Of a stretch of 64,000 nucleotides of DNA, positions 60,610 through 64,000 are shown piece by piece. The notes under the pieces are model-generated. The model was not told the DNA's origin. It worked only from the letters and a program-made list of their open reading frames with translations, and made no database searches. The DNA lies in NCBI GenBank assembly GCA_037893225.1, contig JAZGUH010000628.1, positions 1,240,001 through 1,304,000 of the forward strand. Reading direction: 5' to 3'. How positions within the stretch are numbered: the first letter of the stretch is position 1; every line of letters starts with the position of its first letter. The position numbers and the translations under genes were made by a program. This stretch comes from Hippasteria phrygiana. Taxonomy: Eukaryota; Echinodermata; Asteroidea; Valvatida; Goniasteridae.

Positions 60610-61855
60610 ATTTATGAAATAATTTTGTGGCGATCAATAGGCAAAAATTAAAAGTTATAAAATAAAACTATTTTTGAGGGTTAAATGGACTTTCTGATGG
60701 ACTTAAAGCATGGGCAATCATGGGGGGCAATCATGGGGGAAACCCCCCCCCCCAATATTTTGGGAGTTGACGGCTATGGCAGTGTGTCCCCCCCAAAAAA
60801 CAAAAAGATTCTCCTTTGTCATATACACTTTATTTTCCCTTTTTATTTGAAATTTAGACAGCTGGCTAACAACTGTTTTGGTATCACTAACGTACAAAGC
60901 AACAATGGGTACAATCTTTACAGAATATTAGTCAAAATATGATTGTGTAAGCCAAAAAAAAGGAATGTCACCTCCTACTATAGTAACAATTGTAGACTTA
61001 TACTGCATTCAAAAAGGTTTAACAAGTGTACAATTAAAAAAATAGCTGGCATGTGTGTTCCCTACAAGTTTGTTTCTTGTACTCTGTCATTTGCCTTTGA
61101 GAAAGAACTTGCTTAAGTTCGAAACGTCAGGCCAGCTAATTTTTGTATTTGTATATTTCAGGTCCATTCAGTCAGTCAGCAGTTTTATTCATTTTCAAGT
61201 GTACAATTAAGAAAAGATCTTATATAATATACATGTAACTCGTAAGATCTTACGGGAGAGGACTTGAGCGAGGACTCAGACGACTTAGGCAGCTCTGTAA
61301 TGGGCGAAGACTTGGACGACTTGGGTAGCTCTGCATATGCAATGGATGAGGATGACTCCAAATGGTGCGGGCAAACACAGTTCGATGCTAACGAGCTTGA
61401 ACACGGGGCGAATTCACCTCCAACAAACAGCCGCAAAGAGACGAAACAGCGGGGGACGACATTGGCTCCCGACGCAAAAATATGGGGATATGAGCCCCAA
61501 ATACTGAACCGTAGGCCTATTACACAGATAACAATTTATGAAATAATTTTGTGGCGATCAATAGGCACAAATTTAAAGTTAAAAATGGACTTAAAGCACG
61601 GGCAATCCGGGGGGGGGGGGGACACGTCCCCCTCCCCCAATATTTTCCCCTTTGTCATATACATTTTATTTTCCCTTTTTATTTGAAATTTAGACAGCTA
61701 ACTGGCTAATAAACAACTGTTTTGTTATCACTAACATACAAGCAACAATGGGGACAATCTTTACAGAATATTAGTCAAAATAAGATTGTGTAAGCCAAAA
61801 AAGGGAATGTCACCTCCTACTATAGTAACAATTGTAGACGTACCGCATACAAACA
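60610..61855 (+). repeat. Direct repeat pair about 0.85-0.92 kb apart
   Basis: 60610-60725 and 61533-61610 share AATTTTGTGGCGATCAATAG and GGACTTAAAGCA; 60815-61015 and 61650-61855 share TTGTCATATACA, CAATCTTTACAGAATATTAG and CACCTCCTACTATAGTAACA. Homopolymer C/G tracts (60746-60753, 61608-61620) lie in both copies. The unique part between them holds the motif at 61094-61130 and the acidic frame at 61264. Confidence 0.8.
61264..61500 (+). other. Unrecognised acidic open frame, possible exon fragment
   Basis: Reads MSEDSDDLGSSVMGEDLDDL and continues acidic and polar to about LAPDAKIWGYEP before entering repeat DNA. An internal imperfect duplication (SDDLGSSVMGEDLDDLGSSA) is visible. Base composition is richer in GC than the surroundings, and the frame is open upstream of the ATG. 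I do not recognise it; it could be an exon piece carried in a repeat. Confidence 0.25.
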
Positions 61856-61859
61856 GCTT

Positions 61860-62640
61860 GTGATCAGCGTGACGACATGGTTCAACCATTCCTTCCTCTA
61901 TGGTTCAACATGTTGCTTATAATATCTTGTACGTGTGATCGATCATGTCCAAAGACTTGTCCATCCATCCAGCAATCACCAGTGTATTTTTTACATGTCA
62001 TGTACAGGTTGAGTGTGTACATGAGCAGTGAATTATGTCCACAGGCGTACATGTAAATGCCATGCAAATATCCACGATTTTGACCCAGTTTTATACAATT
62101 TCTGCCATCAAGCCCATACTGCACTGCTAGCTGCACTGACATTCAACTGACTGTAGTGCAGATTTCAAATTTCCCACACTGACCGTTTATCTCTGGTGTG
62201 CAAGCAGCAAGGTCACCTTGTCATGTGACTTGAGTCTAAGTAACATGATACTCTTGATGATGTAACAGTACATGTAGGCTTTGGTCTGTACAGGGTCTGT
62301 GTACACATCAACTTCCTGTTTGGCTTAGTAAACTGTTGGGCTAGCTGTGTGGTGTACTTACATGTATCATGGAGGAAGGAATTTCCTCCATGCATGTATG
62401 TGCTGTTGCATATATTCAGTGTTGCATGGTGTACACCCAGAGAGGTACATATTATGTACCAAACCTGCACCGAATTATGATGTGGTGTACAGACACCACA
62501 GTTCGGTAAGGGAAAACAAATGAATACTTTGAAAATGCTTATAATCGCTTCTTTAAAAATCATAGTCCTCAGCCTTGATCTTGTTAGTAAATTTGATTGA
62601 AAAAAAAAGATTTGTTAAAGTATTATATAGTTATACTCAT
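61860..62640. other. Non-coding sequence with one hairpin
   Basis: No supported exon. A hairpin at about 62366-62392 (ATGGAGGAA / TTTCCTCCAT) has the same core as the small hairpin at 10487-10526. Confidence 0.5.
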
Positions 62641-63065
62641 CTTTAATTTCTACCGAAAAATAAAATCATATGGAGTGTTCCTATAGAAATTAGGGGCATA
62701 TTGTGGGTTACTTTAAATATGTACATACTTTCTACAAACAAATTAATGTGTCTATAATTTCTATAGAAACATAGAATTCTATAGAAGACTGACAGGAATT
62801 TGTTTAATCAGTGCTCTATAGAAATCTATAGATTTTTAAAAAAATCTCTATAGACAGTCTTCTTATTGAAGTATTCTATACAATTCTATGTTTCTATAGA
62901 AATTAGAAACATATTGTGGTTTACTATATAAATGTACATACTTTCAACAAACAAATTGATATGTCTAATTTCTATAGAAACCATTCTATAGAACTGGAAG
63001 ATTTGTTCTATAGAAATTTATATATTTTTTTAAAATCTAAAGGAGAATTCCAGTCTCTATAATAT
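62640..63065. repeat. TTCTATAGAA palindrome-rich block, right
   Basis: Second cluster of TTCTATAGAA motifs, including two diverged copies of a unit of about 210 bp (ATTAGGGGCATATTGTGG at about 62689 and ATTAGAAACATATTGTGG at about 62902, each followed by TGTACATACTTTC and CAAACAAATT). Together with 59157-59800 it brackets 2.8 kb of other repeat DNA. Confidence 0.8.
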
Positions 63066-63148
63066 TTTATCTGGTCTAAAAGAACATATACTAACATACA
63101 GATTGCACAAGGAGTTGGCTTTTCTTGGTTATGGAGAACGACACACGC

Positions 63149-63199
63149 GCCCTTTATAGTCACGATTTCTTGCCATTCAGCAGTACAAAGGGCGCGTCC
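63149..63199. repeat. Inverted repeat ACGCGCCCTTT / AAAGGGCGCGT
   Basis: 11-bp exact arms with a spacer of about 29 bp, about 280 bp upstream of the P2X7-like start codon. It may be a mini-element or a promoter feature. Confidence 0.6.
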
Positions 63200-63477
63200 A
63201 TATTGTTCGAAATTCCCGCGACATCCGGGAACTTATGACGTAGTGCCCGCACCTCAATGAAAACACTTGGTAGGTTTGGTGAGTGTTACAAGCTGTATGC
63301 AGTGGTATCACGCCTTGACGCCGGCGACTGCATGAATACGTATGTTGTATAAGGCGCCCGACTATTGCGTGTACGCGTTCCTTTCGAAAGCTGATGTTTA
63401 CTTCGACTTGATGTGCTGTAATTTATCGTAGTTTTTCGTATTTTCCGAGAAGAGCACCAAGTCTGTTTCTGGTAATT

Positions 63478-63857
63478 ATGGCTTCAGGTCCATCCCCGTA
63501 TGATTTTGAGCCTACTTTTACCCAAGAGGAACTTCAAAACCGAAATACTGGGAGTAACGAAATGGAAGTAGACGTCGACAATGTGCAACTTCCTGGTTCG
63601 AGCGGACCGACAAATCGCCGTGAACATACAAACTGGTGCAGTTGCGGCAACTGCCAAATAATGCCTTTGGAAAAAGAATGCCTCTGTTGCCATGAAATTG
63701 AGAAACTCAAGTGGCTGATGGAGGATACAATATGTATCACATCCCATGCTGACTTTCTGGATGTCTGTACCAATAGAGCGGTTCTCCGGGCAGCCCACAT
63801 CATGAGGAGAGATGTTCGTGGCCACGACCGTCAAGGCTTACGTGATTTGAGCAACCG
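63478..63857 (+). CDS. P2X7 C-terminal-domain-like protein, first coding exon (partial gene)
   Basis: The ATG at 63478 opens a polar, acidic N-terminus (MASGPSPYDFEPTFTQEELQ), then a Cys-rich module CSCGNCQIMPLEKECLCCHE at residues about 58-77, followed by EKLKWLMEDTICITSHADF and LDVCTNRAVLRAAHI. The CxCGxC...ECLCC.E pattern and the following I(T/E)xHxxF..VC.N..VL motif are characteristic of the zinc-binding C-terminal 'ballast' domain of P2X7 receptors. In many invertebrates this domain occurs alone or joined to other domains in large gene families, without the ion channel. The exon ends in CG|GTAATA, a usable donor; later exons are outside the window. No channel-like membrane segments are present here, so calling it a P2X receptor would be wrong. 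Confidence 0.8.
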
Positions 63858-64000
63858 GTAATACTGCATTGCATTTTATTATTCCATTAAATCGAAATTA
63901 TTTACATGTATGTTTTGATACATACACATAGGTAAATGTAGAGAATAATGCCAACAAATGAAAATGTGGCTCATGTAATGAAATTCCCTTTCACTGGTAT

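Noticed and set aside
60360..60617. 85-codon frame beginning MVVKILIVNNHPCWRT
   Set aside because: AT-rich, no domain, no splice context; chance frame.

Overview
This is a eukaryotic, animal-type genomic window. It is AT-rich, its genes are split by GT-AG introns, and it is dense in small DNA transposons, foldback elements and microsatellites. The identifiable genes (a secreted DNase I family gene and the first exon of a P2X7-like zinc-binding-domain gene of a kind common in marine invertebrates), with the many MITEs, suggest a marine invertebrate, perhaps an echinoderm or another non-vertebrate deuterostome. The organism assignment is inference; no rRNA, tRNA or mitochondrial marker is present.

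Layout. 1-19083 is single-copy flank with few genes. It holds a CCGGGTC satellite, a 22-bp minisatellite split in phase by a transposon copy (2279-3456; second copy 10288-11021), a signal-peptide first exon on the minus strand (about 5200-5299), two 485-bp MITEs with TTAA target duplications, and several other MITEs with readable target duplications. 19084-59156 is a tandem segmental duplication of a roughly 13-15 kb unit: A 19084-32334, B 32335-47011, C 47012-59156. Each unit carries, in order, a block with an 18-bp minisatellite, then an 8-exon DNase I-like gene. A is complete (279 aa). B is complete in frame but has a GC instead of GT donor after exon 7 and a one-residue shorter C-terminus. 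C stops after exon 5 and lacks half the catalytic residues. B also contains a 1796-bp PIF/Harbinger transposon with a broken transposase, and three empty sites in the other repeat copies prove the insertion. C contains a near-identical internal tandem duplication of 2737 bp. 59157-63100 is repeat-rich DNA with two blocks of TTCTATAGAA palindromes. 63478 to the end starts a P2X7-like domain gene.

How it fits together. The DNase I copies look like a recent, still evolving gene family expansion: a working gene, a probably working but splice-altered copy, and a truncated copy. B and C share derived features (an about 0.5-0.7 kb insertion in intron 1, exon 5 substitutions), so A split first. The repeats record the history: shared MITEs predate the duplications, while private ones (Harbinger in B, a TA-flanked element in A) postdate them.
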